64,000 bases of DNA from Persicaria tinctoria (Eukaryota; Streptophyta; Magnoliopsida; Caryophyllales; Polygonaceae): assembly GCA_037127255.1 (NCBI GenBank), contig JBANSL010000008.1, forward strand, positions 5,790,896 to 5,854,895, given 5' to 3'. Below the pieces are notes generated by a model. It was given only the letters and a program-made list of their open reading frames with translations, was not told the origin of the DNA and ran no database searches. Made by a program: the position numbers and the translations under genes. Below are positions 31,516-43,840 of the stretch, in pieces; the stretch's first letter is position 1; each line of letters begins with the position of its first letter.

Positions 31516-31901
31516 TCTATATATAACTTTAAATCAGAAGACTTATGCTGACGTGTCAGCTTGTCCTTGATTTTAGCTGATTCAACTAATTATTTTTTTC
31601 CTACTCTTTTATTTTTTTCCCTCTCTTACCTTTCCTTCCCTTCAACTAATCATTTTTTCTTTTTCCTCGTTTTTATTTTTTGGAATTGATTTTCGTCTTT
31701 GAAATAACAAATGGGTTTATTTAAAAATATTAAATTAATATTAACCTACAATGGAGTTCATCTTGATTGAGTTTATTATATCTTTCTTTTATGAGTTTAT
31801 TTGTATAATTTTAATTCAAAATATTAAACTAATATTTTATTTAATTGCGTAATATTATTTTATTTTTAAAAAATCGCGCCAAGGCGCGGGAACTATACTA
31901 G
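31516..31901 (+). mobile_element. Small non-autonomous Helitron (U2)
   Basis: Intact copy: 5' TC, 3' hairpin CGCGCC-AA-GGCGCG at 31875-31888, terminal CTAG at 31898-31901 followed by T. Length 386 bp, same as U1. Confidence 0.72.
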
Positions 31902-32740
31902 TTTATTTTAAATACTTTAATAATATTTTTTATTTATTAAATAAAATTAATTAGCTTGTAAGTTATTGATTTCCATCCAATAAAGTAATTTCAATGTTAT
32001 AAGAAAAAAATTGCTTAAATTTTTAAAGATATATTTTACACATATTTAGAAGATCTGAGATTGTAATGCAAATAATTGTAGCAAATTCATAAAAATTAAT
32101 TTCTCTAATCTTCTTGATTTGTCAAGGATAAATAATTTGATTTTATTCAACATATTTACTTAATTATATGTATTTTTTTATTTAACAATTCTTGGTGTTT
32201 CACGTAAACCATAGTAGAGAATGATGATTCATATTGTAAAATTGTACAAGCCATCGGTTGATGGCTTCAAGATCGCTTAGTCGATCTACTTCTTGCCTAA
32301 TGTAAAAAAAAATTATTGTAAAATTGTAAGATGATGCTATTAATATTTATCATATATCCTATATATGCCATAAATATAAAATTTTGATTGTAAAAATCTC
32401 AAAAATGATTTTTTAAGTTTAAAATAAAAATTAAAGTTGTGAAAACTAATTTAGTGTTTTAACAAAATTTGAACACTTCCTTACAAAATAATATTAATAG
32501 AATTATTAAATTTGAAATAAAAATTTATATTTATATAAAATATAATCATTTTTAAGAGTAATTGTAATATTGAAGGCCTCATTTTTACATTTGCATAGGG
32601 CCTCCAAAAATTGATTGGACGGCCCTGCCAATAGACAATTGCAATTTAAAATTTCGTGGTTTTTTCCTGGTAACCGACGATACCCACACAGTGATTTAAA
32701 GTTTGTATATATAGTCAATACCACACTACCACAATACCAA

Positions 32741-32783
32741 TACTTATATATATATATATTTATATATATATATATATATATTA

Positions 32784-32813
<30 letters not shown>
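32741..32813. repeat. TA-rich tract (U2)
   Basis: Alternating TA interrupted by an A-run. U3 has a longer, uninterrupted version (52331-52428) and U1 has lost it in the 200-bp deletion. Such a tract is a likely deletion hot spot. Confidence 0.9.
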
Positions 32814-32814
<1 letters not shown>

Positions 32815-32956
32815 TTAGGTACCACGGTATTTCAAGTTCATATGCACTGAACCAATACTTGTCATTACCAACTTGATGGTACTAAAAGTGTGTTGATACG
32901 TTTGGTAATTAGTTGATATGGTAAATTTTCTACCATCACCCAACCCTAATTAGTTT

Positions 32957-33451
32957 TGTCGAGGGATTATATTTATTTGGTGGAAAAAGGACATACATTA
33001 GAAATGTTTTTTTTTTAAGTTTTCACACAAACATAAAAATTATGGACTTTTTTTTGTGTGGAAAAAGTAAGCATATAGGGTATGTATGGATGCACTTTTT
33101 AAGTAGTTAAAAAAATAAGTAGTATGGACACCCAAAAAATTGGAGAAATGGTTAAAATTATGAGTTAAAAAAAAAAGCTAAGCTTATTTGGGATTTATTT
33201 GGTTTGAAAGTACCACAATACCCCTAATAACAACCAAATAAACTCCACTTTTTACAAATAAACTGTTTTTCGTCTCATACGGAGTTTATATTTTTTCATA
33301 AATTTTTAACTACTTTTACCAACCGTTTATAAATTTTTATCCTGTTTATAATTTTAGTTCAGTTTATTAACCCCGTAAACCCATAAACTTTTTAATTGCA
33401 ACTTGACGATGATGATTTGATGTGACAAAAAAACATAATAAATGCAGAAAA
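32957..33451 (+). promoter_or_regulatory. Upstream region of the NLR-like gene (U2)
   Basis: Same fold-back-containing sequence as in U1, with a TATA-like TTATAAAT at about 33328-33335, roughly 120 bp before the frame A ATG. The promoter role is inferred only. Confidence 0.35.
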
Positions 33452-34804
33452 ATGGGTGAGATAGAAGCAACAACAGCAGGGAAAGGGAATGGAAATGGGA
33501 TGAAATCAGGAGATGAACAATCCTTAATGCCTTACGGGATGTCGTTGGGCAGTGAAGTCAACATGACTAACTGTGCTAAGCACTGGAGCCACTTGTTCGA
33601 TACATACCCTTCTATCGATGGGCGGAAGGTGGTAATAGCCTACTGGATGATGGCGGGATATCTCGGACCTGCAACTGAGTTTGATCAAGCTTTCAATAAA
33701 GGGAGGAATATTTATAAGACTGTATCATCATCGGCAAAAGATGTGGCTTTCAATAAAGGGAGGAATATTTATAAGACTGTATCATCATCGGCAAAAGATG
33801 TGGAGTGCAACCATGAGGGGTTTTGCGTCCTCGATACCCTTGGATTCTTTCATCTTCTTGATTTCGATTTCGATATCAATAATGATGTCTTCCACGAATA
33901 TGTCCACTCCGATATACGTATACTAGAGTCGAAGAGGATGGCATATTTAGTGGACTACGAAGCCACACCTGAGTCGTTGAAGAAAATGCTTGCATATGAT
34001 CGACATCCCAACAGGGCTAAGGCTAAGAACCTCAATGCATTGCTGATTCGAGGTTGTGAGTTTCTGTCATCTACTACTACTGAGTCTACTGGTACTGGTA
34101 TTTTATCCCAATATATATATACCACAGATCACTTCAACTCACTTACTGTTGTAGAAATCTCTAGCTCTCCTTGTTCCCCTATTGATACAGGAATCATTTC
34201 GGAGCTGATCCATCTTAAAGGCCTCAATCTCTCTCATCTTCCCGACCTTGAAATGTTGCCCCATAATCTTTTCCGCAAGCTTAGACACCTTCAGTGGCTT
34301 ATTGTGAGAGGGTGTTCTAAGCTGCGTTCCCTCCCATCCATTGATGGCTTGAAAAGACTCGTGGTGTTGGATCTCTCTCACTGTACTATTTTGGAACAAC
34401 CAGATGTCTTCCTTGTTAATATCAAGTATCCACTCCTTGAAATGCTTGATCTTTCCTATAACCCTATTGCTTCCAGGGTTCGGGAATTATCAACTCCCAA
34501 CCTCACTCATCTATCTCTAAAAGGTTCAAGCCTCGAAAAACTACCTATTTTCACTAATCTAGACAAGCTTCAAGTACTTGATTTGTCCGGATGTGAAAAC
34601 CTCCTTAATTTGCCTCCATACATGAACGTCCCAAGTTTGAAGCATCTCAATTTGTCCGGTTGTACTAGTTTTACGAATTTTGACGAGGGTCTGTTGGATC
34701 AAATGTCAGGCGTTGAGGACCTCGACCTTTCTTGGACAAAAGTCAAGCATCTTCCATCCTTGATCTGTCTTACTAGTCTTGGAAAACTCTCACTCAGAGT
34801 GTAG
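33452..34804 (+). CDS. Frame A: winged-helix remnant plus LRR (U2)
   Basis: 450 residues, same architecture as U1: winged-helix motif AYWMMAGYLGP, 19-residue tandem duplication, then LRRs. One amino-acid change was seen: Thr instead of Met at codon 34673-34675 (in the LRR phrase SGCTSF-x-NFDEG). It stops at the same TAG within LRR sequence. There is no nucleotide-binding P-loop. Confidence 0.7.
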   Translation: MGEIEATTAGKGNGNGMKSGDEQSLMPYGMSLGSEVNMTNCAKHWSHLFDTYPSIDGRKVVIAYWMMAGYLGPATEFDQAFNKGRNIYKTVSSSAKDVAFNKGRNIYKTVSSSAKDVECNHEGFCVLDTLGFFHLLDFDFDINNDVFHEYVHSDIRILESKRMAYLVDYEATPESLKKMLAYDRHPNRAKAKNLNALLIRGCEFLSSTTTESTGTGILSQYIYTTDHFNSLTVVEISSSPCSPIDTGIISELIHLKGLNLSHLPDLEMLPHNLFRKLRHLQWLIVRGCSKLRSLPSIDGLKRLVVLDLSHCTILEQPDVFLVNIKYPLLEMLDLSYNPIASRVRELSTPNLTHLSLKGSSLEKLPIFTNLDKLQVLDLSGCENLLNLPPYMNVPSLKHLNLSGCTSFTNFDEGLLDQMSGVEDLDLSWTKVKHLPSLICLTSLGKLSLRV

Positions 34805-37800
34805 ACCTAGATTCGTCCCTTGTAACATCGGAAGCTCTGCCGAGCCAGTTATTAGAACTTGACCTCACCGGTATCAAGGTTAGTTCCTCACAGGAGTTGA
34901 AGTTAGATTTGTTGCAGTCCATTGAGAAACTTCAAACTCTCAATCTCTCAGGCTCCTCCGTGGAAAAATCACCAGATCTTTCTAAAGTTGTAAGCCTCAA
35001 AAAGCTCCTATTGGCAGATTGTACGCAGTTGAAAGCCATTCCTGATTTGAAAAAACTCACAAAATTAGAGGAACTTGACCTCACCGGTTTGAAGATTTCT
35101 TCTATGGAAGATTTCAACTTAGATTTCTTGCAGTTTCTTGAGAATCTTGAGATTCTCAATCTCTCACGCTCCTCTGTGGAAAAACTACCAGACATGTCTA
35201 GACTTGTAAACCTCCAAAAGCTCCTATTGGCATATTGTCCACATTTGAAAGTTGTGCCCGATTTGAGAGATCTCAGAAATTTGGTGGAACTCGACCTCAC
35301 GGGTCTAAAGATTCCTTCCTTAGAAGATTTCAACTTAGATTTCTTGCAGTCTCTTAAGATTCTCAATCTCTCAGTGTCTTGTGTGGAAAAACTGCCAGAC
35401 ATGTCTAGACTTGTAAGCCTCCAAAAGCTCCTGCTGGTAGATTGTCAACGCCTGAAATTTGTGCTCAACTTCTCGAGGTCTCTTAAGATTCTCAATCTCT
35501 CCAAGTCTTCCGTGGAAAAACTACCAAACATGTCTAAGCTTGTAAGCCTCAAAAAGCTTTTGCTAGCAGATTGTGAGCAGCTGAAAGTTGTGTCTGATTT
35601 GAATGCTAACAGACAGTTGAAGGAACTTGACCTCTCGGGTCTCCAGATTCATTCTCCGGAAGACTTCAACTTAGATTTCTTGCAGTCCCTTTATAGTCTT
35701 GAGATTCTCAATCTCTCACGCTCCTCACTGAAACAACTACCATTCATGTTTAGACTTAAATGTCTCGAAAAGCTCCTATTGGCAGATTGTCCACAGTTGA
35801 CAGAACTGCCTGATTTGCATGATCTCCACAAGTTGACAACTCTGGATCTTTCTTTACCAGATGATTCTTCATTCAATAGTCGCCCACTAAAATTTGTAAC
35901 CAAAAAACGAATCATGTTTGGACGTTCAATCAAGATTCAACGCTTTTTCCCACTTCCAGCGAGTCTCCGAAGGCTAGTATTGACAAATCGATCCGGCATC
36001 CACGAGTTATTTCCTACCGAGAAACTTGTCAATTTGAAGTTTCTTGATCTTCGCGGCACTGATGTGGCAGATTGTGACAATATCCTCGGATCATTTAAGG
36101 CTGCCGAAATTCATGTCGTTTATGGCACAAAATCCCATCAACCCTCGGAGATTGATGATTTTGTTGATGTAGCCTTTCCCTCGGATGATCTCATTTCATG
36201 CATCCAAAAGAAATTAAAGTCCGCCATGAAAACGATCCATACTGATGATCAAGCTGTCAAGATGCAGGTTGAAATGTTGGATAGAGATTTGATGTATATA
36301 CGGGCAAATATTGAGGGGCTTAAGAACTCCCATCAGTGGGAGAGTGGGGATGAGCTCTTACAACAACTCGTGGGTGCTGCAGCTGATCTATCAACGCAGG
36401 CACACTTGAAGCAACTAAGGCGGATGGTTGTTAAGTTGAAACTCCTAGTACCTCCTAAGGATCAAAACGAATCAGAGGCCTTGCAAATTACCCAAAAAAA
36501 GAGGACGAAATCATCGCTCTTTATGGATAACAAGGAAAGTATTGGTATTGCTGCTGAAGTTGGTAAAGATATGCCGGGGATGGTAACTGACCTTGACACT
36601 TCCTACAACTCTTTATCTGACATCCAACAGAAATGCTTGTTGTGCTTTTCAATTTACCCCCTTGGTGAAGATGACAAGAACACATGTGGCATCAAAAAAA
36701 GCTTAGTTATTCACGAGAAGATGTTAATCTACTGGTGGGTCGGAGAAGGATTTATTATTCCTCATCAAAGTACAGAGACTAGTGCAGGAAGAGATGAAGT
36801 GAATGAACAAGTTTCCGCTACTACCGAGGGAGTGAAGAAGTCGAAATCAATTGAGGAAATTGGGAAACAAATTCTCAAAGTCCTAGTAGACAAGAATTTC
36901 ATTGAGGTCGTGATAAGGAAAGGTCGAGAATCAGGAAATTATTACATGGACCCTCTTGTACACACTTTTGTGATTCAGCGGGCAAAGGAAGAGCGCTTCT
37001 TTGATTTTGACGAAAATTCTTGCAACCTCGGCCCGCATTTTAGTCACTCTCGGAGGGCCTTGTTGCTAAAACCACAGGACAAGTTCCCATCCTCATGCGA
37101 GTTCTGGGCAAGCTGGGTCAATTCGCCTGAAAATCTGGCAACCTTTCAAAATGTGAAGACACTGTTCAATGTCAACGATTCCATGGTCGATATCAAACGG
37201 GAGTGGTTCTCCAAGATGAAGAATCTGTGTGTGCTACATCTTGGGAATTGGCGCTCTGAAAACGCAGATCTCGTTGAGGTCGTAGACCAAAAGTTCTTGG
37301 AGGATTTGAATAGATTGAAGCAGTTGAGGCTTTTAAGCTTGCAGGGTTTGCCAACGATCATGAAGCTTCCGGATTCAATTTGTCAGCTCAGCAATCTCAT
37401 AATACTAGACCTCAAAGAGTGCAGTTATCTGGAAGAGCTTCCCGTAGATATCGGTTCCTTGAAAAGCCTTACTCATCTGGACATAAGCAGTTGTCCCTTG
37501 TTTCATAAATTGCCAAAAGGAATCAGTTTGCTGTCGAAACTTCAAGTGCTTAGAGGGTTCGTGTTCACCGAAGAGCACGGTGCTCGTGCCTCATATGATA
37601 GAAAAAATGCATCCATCCTTAGTCGCTGGTTCCTTTCTAGGAGTAGGAATGACGATGTGTGCACCCTCAGAGATTTACTGAAGCTCAAGTTGTTGAGAGA
37701 GCTAAGCGTCGTCGTGAACATCAGCATGTTTCCGAGTGATGAAGAGGTGCAGTTGTTCAAGGAAATGAAGCAGCTTCGCAAACTAAAAATCTTATGGGAG

Positions 37801-38277
37801 AAAAGCTTATCCGCTAAGCATAGTACTGTTAACCGTGCTACAGAGCAGGGAACATTGACCGAGTGCTCCGGATGGAAGATCAACCTGAAATGCTGGGGGC
37901 ATCAGCCACGGCCAAGCCAATGTGACAGAGATGACACACAAGAAAGCAAGCATCTGGACAATATAGAGAAGCTGGAACTATGGTGTTTCCCCCATGAAGA
38001 CGCACCGAAATGGCTTAATCCAACCGAATTGATAAACCTTGAGAAGTTGTACATTGTAGGAGGACAACTTACCAAATTGCGTGGATCAGCCACCGATGGC
38101 GATGAGAATCCATGGAATGTCAAGACTTTGCGCTTGAAGTATTTGCCTAAGCTGGACATCCAGTGGGATGCACTGAAGAAAATGTTTCCACGGTTAACGT
38201 ATTTGGAGAAGCATCAATGTGACCAGCTCGTCACCTTTCCATGTGACTGGGAGGGTGTATGGAAATCAGAAAACTAA
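34777..38277 (+). CDS. Frame B: LRR - coiled coil - winged helix - LRR, short LRR form (U2)
   Basis: Same order of domains as in U1 but 102 codons shorter, because the 306-bp LRR segment is single. Numbered from 34897 it has 1,126 residues: LRRs to about 403, helical coiled-coil-like region about 429-524, winged helix about 562-623, MHD-like YMDPLVHTF near 683, second LRR block about 748-1126. Two Pro-to-Ser changes (35101, 35593) lie in the first LRR block. Whether this shorter form is ancestral or arose by loss of one repeat cannot be told from this window alone. Confidence 0.75.
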   Translation, partial: SWKTLTQSVDLDSSLVTSEALPSQLLELDLTGIKVSSSQELKLDLLQSIEKLQTLNLSGSSVEKSPDLSKVVSLKKLLLADCTQLKAIPDLKKLTKLEELDLTGLKISSMEDFNLDFLQFLENLEILNLSRSSVEKLPDMSRLVNLQKLLLAYCPHLKVVPDLRDLRNLVELDLTGLKIPSLEDFNLDFLQSLKILNLSVSCVEKLPDMSRLVSLQKLLLVDCQRLKFVLNFSRSLKILNLSKSSVEKLPNMSKLVSLKKLLLADCEQLKVVSDLNANRQLKELDLSGLQIHSPEDFNLDFLQSLYSLEILNLSRSSLKQLPFMFRLKCLEKLLLADCPQLTELPDLHDLHKLTTLDLSLPDDSSFNSRPLKFVTKKRIMFGRSIKIQRFFPLPASLRRLVLTNRSGIHELFPTEKLVNLKFLDLRGTDVADCDNILGSFKAAEIHVVYGTKSHQPSEIDDFVDVAFPSDDLISCIQKKLKSAMKTIHTDDQAVKMQVEMLDRDLMYIRANIEGLKNSHQWESGDELLQQLVGAAADLSTQAHLKQLRRMVVKLKLLVPPKDQNESEALQITQKKRTKSSLFMDNKESIGIAAEVGKDMPGMVTDLDTSYNSLSDIQQKCLLCFSIYPLGEDDKNTCGIKKSLVIHEKMLIYWWVGEGFIIPHQSTETSAGRDEVNEQVSATTEGVKKSKSIEEIGKQILKVLVDKNFIEVVIRKGRESGNYYMDPLVHTFVIQRAKEERFFDFDENSCNLGPHFSHSRRALLLKPQDKFPSSCEFWASWVNSPENLATFQNVKTLFNVNDSMVDIKREWFSKMKNLCVLHLGNWRSENADLVEVVDQKFLEDLNRLKQLRLLSLQGLPTIMKLPDSICQLSNLIILDLKECSYLEELPVDIGSLKSLTHLDISSCPLFHKLPKGISLLSKLQVLRGFVFTEEHGARASYDRKNASILSRWFLSRSRNDDVCTLRDLLKLKLLRELSVVVNISMFPSDEEVQLFKEMKQLRKLKILWEKSLSAKHSTVNRATEQGTLTECSGWKINLKCWGHQPRPSQCDRDDTQESKHLDNIEKLELWCFPHEDAPKWLNPTELINLEKLYIVGGQLTKLRGSATDGDENPWNVKTLRLKYLPKLDIQWDALKKMFPRLTYLEKHQCDQLVTFPCDWEGVWKSEN

Positions 38278-38608
38278 GCTGCATCTGCAATTCAATTTTG
38301 TTGGAAAGAGGCAAGTTTTTTTTTAATCCCTTCTTGTATAGTTTGTTTCACGTTGTTATTCATTTATGTTCATTGAATTGGCTATTACCCTAAACATTTC
38401 CAGTTTTGGTCCTCCAAATACAGAATTAACCATCTGATTAAATTATCAACATGCAGGTTCTTTTGCAATTTTACAAGGACAATGGTGGCTTTTCTTTGAT
38501 CACATTGGTTGTTCCTCTTTCAAGATTTTCGGTATCTGGCTTTTAATACTTAAAGACCTGAAAGGAAACCTGTTTGTGAATGGGTCTTATGGTGGTCTGC
38601 CAGCCACT
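38278..38608 (+). other. 3' flank with possible 3' exon (U2)
   Basis: Same as the U1 3' flank. Acceptor-like ATGCAG near 38451-38456 and an exon-like stretch ending at TTTTCGGTATCTGG. Confidence 0.45.
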
Positions 38609-40762
38609 TCTTGGGAGAGTGGTTCTCCAAGATGAAGAATTTGTATGTGCTGCGTCTTGGGAGTTGGGGATCTGAAAACGCAGATCTTGTTGAGGTCAAA
38701 GACCAAAAGTTCTTGGAGGATTTGAATAGATTGAAGTTGAGGCTTTTAAGCTTGCAGGGTTTTCCAATGATCATGAAGCTTCCAGATTCAGTTTGTCGGC
38801 TCAGCAACCTCATAATACTAGACCTCAAAGAGTGCAGTTATCTAGAGGAGCTTCCCGCTGATATCGGATCCTTAAAAAACCTTACTCATTTGGACATAAG
38901 CAAGTGTCCCTCCTTACTAAATTGCCAAAAGGAATTAGTCTGCTATCGAAAATTGAAGTGCTTAAAGGGATCGTGATCAATGGCCAACATGTTTCTCGTG
39001 GCTCGCAAGATAGAAATGTGTCCACCCTTAGTCGTTGGTGGCAGAAGACTGAGCGGTGTACGATTCAAGGCGTGCTCCCTCTTAAGAAGAACAAGGAGTG
39101 CACCTTTAAAGATTTGTTAAAGTTGGAGAGGCTGAGAGACTTAAGCCTGGTTGTGAAGACAAGCATGTTTCCTGATGTTGAAGAACTGAAGGTGTTAAAG
39201 GAAATGAAGCAGCTTTGTAAACTCAAAATCTTATGGGAGAAAAGCATCCATACTGAAGACAAGAGTTCTGCTACTGAGCAAAAAGCATTGAAGGAGTGTT
39301 GTTGAGTATATATATATAATTCTAGTTTACTCTAAGCTTGATTATATATCATATATACATGTATCATATGTGATGCAGCCTTGAGTTGTTTACTGGGCTG
39401 GTAACCCAGCTTTGGACAGCCCATCAACAACACTCCAGCCCATTATAGCTTCCTCTCTGCAACAGCAACGCAGCTTCTTCATCTATCTTGACTTGCCTCA
39501 ACGCAACGTTTTGATGGTCTCCAGCTGTGCCTTATAAGAGGTCTGTTTCCTGCTACAGACGCGGCACTGTAGCATCAGAGAAATCAGAAGCGGCAAAGAG
39601 AGAGAGAGAGCGCGGGTTAGGGTTTGCTGCGAGGGCCCGAAGCGCCGTCGAGAGAGCTTGGGATCTTCTCCCATGGCGTCTCCGGTGATGATAAGGCGTT
39701 GGGCACTCCGGTGAGAGAAAAGATGAGAAAGAGAGAAAGAAAGAGAGCTCCATGGCTGCTGCGCAGAAAGCTCGAGATCGAGCGAGAGGGTTTGGTGAGC
39801 GAGATCGCTCGAGGGCGAGCGATCTCCGGGACCGTTTCTTGAGCGAGCTTCAATGAAGAAGAAGAAGCATGGCTGCACAAAGCCTGATCGGAGGTAGCAA
39901 TCGAGGCGCGAGATCCAATCAAAGAGGAAGCGACGAAGAGCGATGTCGAGGAAGATCGAGAGATCTTGTCCTCGATCCACAACTGGTGCGGCTAATAGAG
40001 TTAGAAGGAATCTGTATGACGACAGATAGGTGGATGGCGACTCGGCTTTGACTCCGACGAGTCCGCAGCGACGTCTCACAGATTCAGGGAGTTTCTTCTT
40101 GTCTAGATATGTCTTTCCTTCATGTGTTTACTCTTATTCGTTGTTTAGCTTATTGTTGTGAGTATGTATTCTTCGTTTGGTTAGAAAGCCCTCTTTAGGA
40201 TCTTGTACTGTTGTTAATGTCTTTGCCTTAGAGCATAGTGGAACGCTCTCTTGAGCCGGGGACGTAGGGAACTTTTCCCGAACCTCGTAAACAAATCACC
40301 GTGTCCATTTTTTCGTTTATGTTCGATAGGATTCGGTTCAATCTAGATCCGAGTCTATACTATTGAATGATTGACCTATTCAATATACCTAAACCTGGAT
40401 TTACCGAACCCAAATGGTGGACGCCACGCAGAAGAAAGCAAGCGTCTAGACAATATAGAGAAGCTGGAGCTGTGGTGTTTCCCCCATGAAAACACACCAG
40501 AATGGCTTAATCCAAGCGAACTGAAAAACCTTGAGAAGTTGTACATTGTGGAGGACACCTTACCAAATTGCATGGATCAGACATAGATGACACTCCATGG
40601 AATGTCAAGACTTTACGCTTGAAGCATTTGCAAAAGCTGGACATCCAGTGGGATGAATTGAAGAATATGTTTCCACAGTTAACGTATTTGGAGAAGCATC
40701 AATGTGAACGGCTCGCTACCTTTCCCTGTGATTGGGAGGGTGTGTGGAAATCTGCAAACTGA
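38609..40762 (+). pseudogene. Degenerate tail copy of the NLR-like gene (U2)
   Basis: Same frameshifts and same interrupting insertion as the U1 copy, so all the disabling lesions predate the array. It ends with WEGVWKSAN. Confidence 0.9.
39304..40420 (+). mobile_element. LTR-like insertion in the pseudogene (U2)
   Basis: Copy of the U1 insertion, including the 11-bp stem hairpin at 39801-39826. It has Copia-LTR-like sequence near its right end but no identifiable target duplication. Confidence 0.45.
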
Positions 40763-43700
40763 GTGCTGCATCCGCAATTTTATTGGAAATAGGTACTTTG
40801 TTGTTATGTAATCTTTACATATGTCATTGTTTTTCTTCATTGCTTGTTTAGTTGTTTCTGGTTTGTATTCTATTATGTGTTTTGGCTATTGCTTATTTAG
40901 TTCTTTGTCTAAATTTTTAACATGGCAGGTTCCTTTGCAAATTAACGAGGACAATGTTGGGTTTTCCTATCACATTTCTTATTCATCTTTCAAGATTTTC
41001 GGTATCTGGTTATTAGCAACTTCTTTCTTGTGGATGGAACCTTCCTAGTTGTGACCTTTTAGTGTTTGTCGAAGATAATATCAGCTGGCAGTGGATATTC
41101 AGAATTAACATTACTAGTGTAGTTTTCTTAGCACTCGTCTTCCTACTTTGTTCGCCCAAGCATCAAATTGAAGTTCTGCCTCCATCACAAAACATGATAA
41201 AGGTAGGTTATACAAGTAGATAAAGTGGGTGAACAAAACAACATTTCACTTTATGTAATACAACTAAGCAACATTTTTCCCTTTTCATGACAAAAAACCA
41301 GGGCTCTTGAGAACACCAACACGAACATGAAACCAAGCTCGTTAGCCTGCACAACGGATGGAAATAGGGATGAAAGATCAACCAATGGGAAGAGGTGGGT
41401 GTACAGAGATCTGCAAGCTAAGAACTCTTGACTCTGTTTTTTTTTGCTAGAAAAAGATTGCTTGGGTTGAGAATCTTACATTTGTCACATGTGCAATATC
41501 TCATGAATTATTAGTCCTAATATCTGCAGTTATGAATTAGGATTACGAGCATCGGTTCAATTGGAAAACTGAATCTGGTGTCAAAGGCTATCATGGTGGT
41601 CTTGTATCAACTTCTATAATTGTTGGTAAGCAGTATCTTTCGAAAGCAGCATTATATTATGTCCTTAACTGTGTCAAGTGCTATGTAAATGCTTTTGAAA
41701 GACTAATCCGCGTATTGACATAGCCAGTCCCATGATCATGATACATTGATCTGAATCAAAGCACAAAAAAATGGTTTTTTCTTTTCTTTTGAAAGACTGA
41801 TCAAAATGTAAGACTGATTAAAATGTAGTCTAGAGATTAGATTCCAGAAAGTGGGAGTAAGACGTAGAAAGATAATGAGATCTGAGGGAATAAGTGTGTG
41901 GGACAATACCTGAAAAAGAGTCTCTCAAACTCAACTGGTGATCTAACTCTTTTAAGTGTGGCAATTGCAAAGTAAACTCAACTGGTGATCTAACTCTGAA
42001 TTCCCAAAGGGGGGAATCTCGGTTTTTTGTTTTTCTTTTTCCAGAGAACAACTTAAAATAAACCGAGATTTCTGCTCACTTGTGTTCCACTCTACATGGG
42101 AATGACTTCTTTCCTCTGTTTGATGCATTTAAATGTTTTTGTATATGTAGTTATACGTAGTATATATTTATCCACTTAGAGGTGTTAATGTGTTATATAT
42201 TTATCTTTCACCTACTGTATCTATGATTTTCTCGAGCTATTTTTCTTATCACTAAAAACAGAACGGTGCAACTGAATACTTTGAAACGATTGTTGCAAGT
42301 CATAGCAGATCCTAGATGAAGATGGTAGCAGCAAAAATTCAGAGATTTAAATACTCGTTGTCTGGACAAATTACTTTGTGTACCTACCGGAGACTAGCTA
42401 TTCAGGTAATGTAAACTTGCAAATTATAATTTCAAGTACTCTTGCTGGGGCCGCAATCTGATACTTTCGAAATAATGCTAAACCAAAGCTTACATATGTC
42501 ATTGTTTTTCATCATAGCTTGTTTAGTTATTTCATGTTTGTAATTCTTTTATGTTATTAGCCAAAAAATGTACAATAGTTGTCTCTATGAAATTTAAGAT
42601 AGTCACTTCAAAGTTCTCTAAGATATTTCAGCATATATATTTTCTCATTCGCTTATTCAAGAACTTGTGAAATGTGATCTCTCATTTTCATTCAAGCTTT
42701 TCGGTATTTGGTTGTTTGGCTTAATAGCCAGATTATGTCCTAATGCTCACATTATGAGCAAATTAAAACAGGTCAGTAGTTGGTCTGCTAGCAGCTTCTA
42801 TCATCGCAGTCATCGTAGGTAAGGAGAATCTTTACATTTCTTACTTCTCAAAGACAAGATTACAGCCTAATATACTCACAAATTCACAATAATGATTACT
42901 AGGATTATGCGCAATAGGTGAGAGGTTGGGAATTGGGATGGTTCAGTATGCTAGCAGCTTCTTTCATCTTAGGTAAGTATGTATAATACTTCGAAAGAGC
43001 TTTTTAGATTTGCTCATTCTTAAATGAACAGTGAAGAGAACTTAATTTGGGAAACTGTCATCTTAATTTTCCATTATATTAAAGCTGCTTACAAATTTAC
43101 AATATGGATAAAAGACTTTTTATGCTTAGGAGATGTAAACCGGTGGAAAAGTATAGAGCTTTAGCATTTAGGTTATATGCACGAATCATTATTATTGTCA
43201 TACCAACTCCGGTACTTTTCGTGTATTCCACTTCTGAAGATAAAGTTGTTGATCGAGCACGTAGAAATTGGACAGACGCTTCCTGTGATTGTCTCCCATC
43301 TTATGATAAAAAAGACACTGTAGACTGTAGAGGAATGGATACTAGTACTACTAGCTCCTCAGGTAATGTAAACTTGCAAACTATAATTTCAAGCATAGCT
43401 AAGGAGCAGTAGGATTCGATCATTTCTAATTTTCTGTTAAATTACTCTTGTTACAAAGACATTTGACGGATTGATATAGTCATGATCGACATATTGATGT
43501 GAATCAAAGCGCTACAAATTGATTTCTCTACATTTTTTTTGTTAGCCCAAGGGATTCAAGAAAGTGGGAGTACTTGAAAAAGAGTCTCATACTCAACTAT
43601 TTATCTAAAACTCAGCACTGGAAAGCAATCAACAATTGCCAACTCAAACTAGACTGTCACAGAATTGCCAATGGTAAGCTTTCCTCTATCATCAATTATA

Positions 43701-43825
43701 GTTGATTTTGTTCAATAGACAAGATTAAGTGTTATTATTTACTGTAATGATGTATGGAGGGAGGTCTGCTGGCAGCTTCAATTGTCTTAGACTCTTAGTC
43801 TTAGGTAAGCAAAAGTGCCTTTTTT
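40763..43825 (+). other. Downstream exon-like block array (U3)
   Basis: Same series of hydrophobic exon-like blocks with GGTAAG-type donors, at 41001-41046, 41592-41625, 42772-42818, 42918-42972 and about 43747-43804. The retrotransposon site is empty. Confidence 0.4.
43104..43412 (+). CDS. Hypothetical 102-aa membrane-type protein (U3)
   Basis: Identical to the U1 and U2 frames. One hydrophobic span, family unknown, possibly an exon fragment. Confidence 0.3.
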   Translation: MDKRLFMLRRCKPVEKYRALAFRLYARIIIIVIPTPVLFVYSTSEDKVVDRARRNWTDASCDCLPSYDKKDTVDCRGMDTSTTSSSGNVNLQTIISSIAKEQ

Positions 43826-43840
43826 CGAATCATAATTCAT

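Larger units (their letters stand above)
31081..32627. mobile_element. Nested hAT-like element, complete right end (U2)
   Basis: Flanked on both sides by CCAATAGAC (31072-31080 and 32628-32636), which shows insertion into the outer hAT. The right end GGACGGCCCTG is the complement of a typical hAT terminus CAGGGCCGTCC. The left end CCCTGAGCAAGGG appears to have lost about the first 10 bases. It carries the SINE and the Helitron. Confidence 0.65.
30918..32948. mobile_element. hAT-type non-autonomous element, outer layer (U2)
   Basis: TAGGGTTGG...CCAACCCTA ends with ATTAGTTT on both sides (30910-30917 and 32949-32956). At 2,031 bp this copy retains the 200 bp that U1 lacks, including the right end of the nested element and a TA-rich tract, so it is the best template for the original structure. 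Confidence 0.8.
21237..40850 (+). repeat. Tandem unit U2
   Basis: Second cycle, 19,614 bp. It is shorter mainly because it carries only one copy of the 306-bp LRR-coding segment that is duplicated in U1 and U3. Private substitutions seen by eye include 34674 (Met to Thr in frame A), 35101 and 35593 (both Pro to Ser in frame B). The retrotransposon target site is empty here, near 22124-22132. Confidence 0.97.

Noticed and set aside
32615..32818. Tyr/Ile repeat frames
   Set aside because: Translation of TA microsatellites, not protein-coding.
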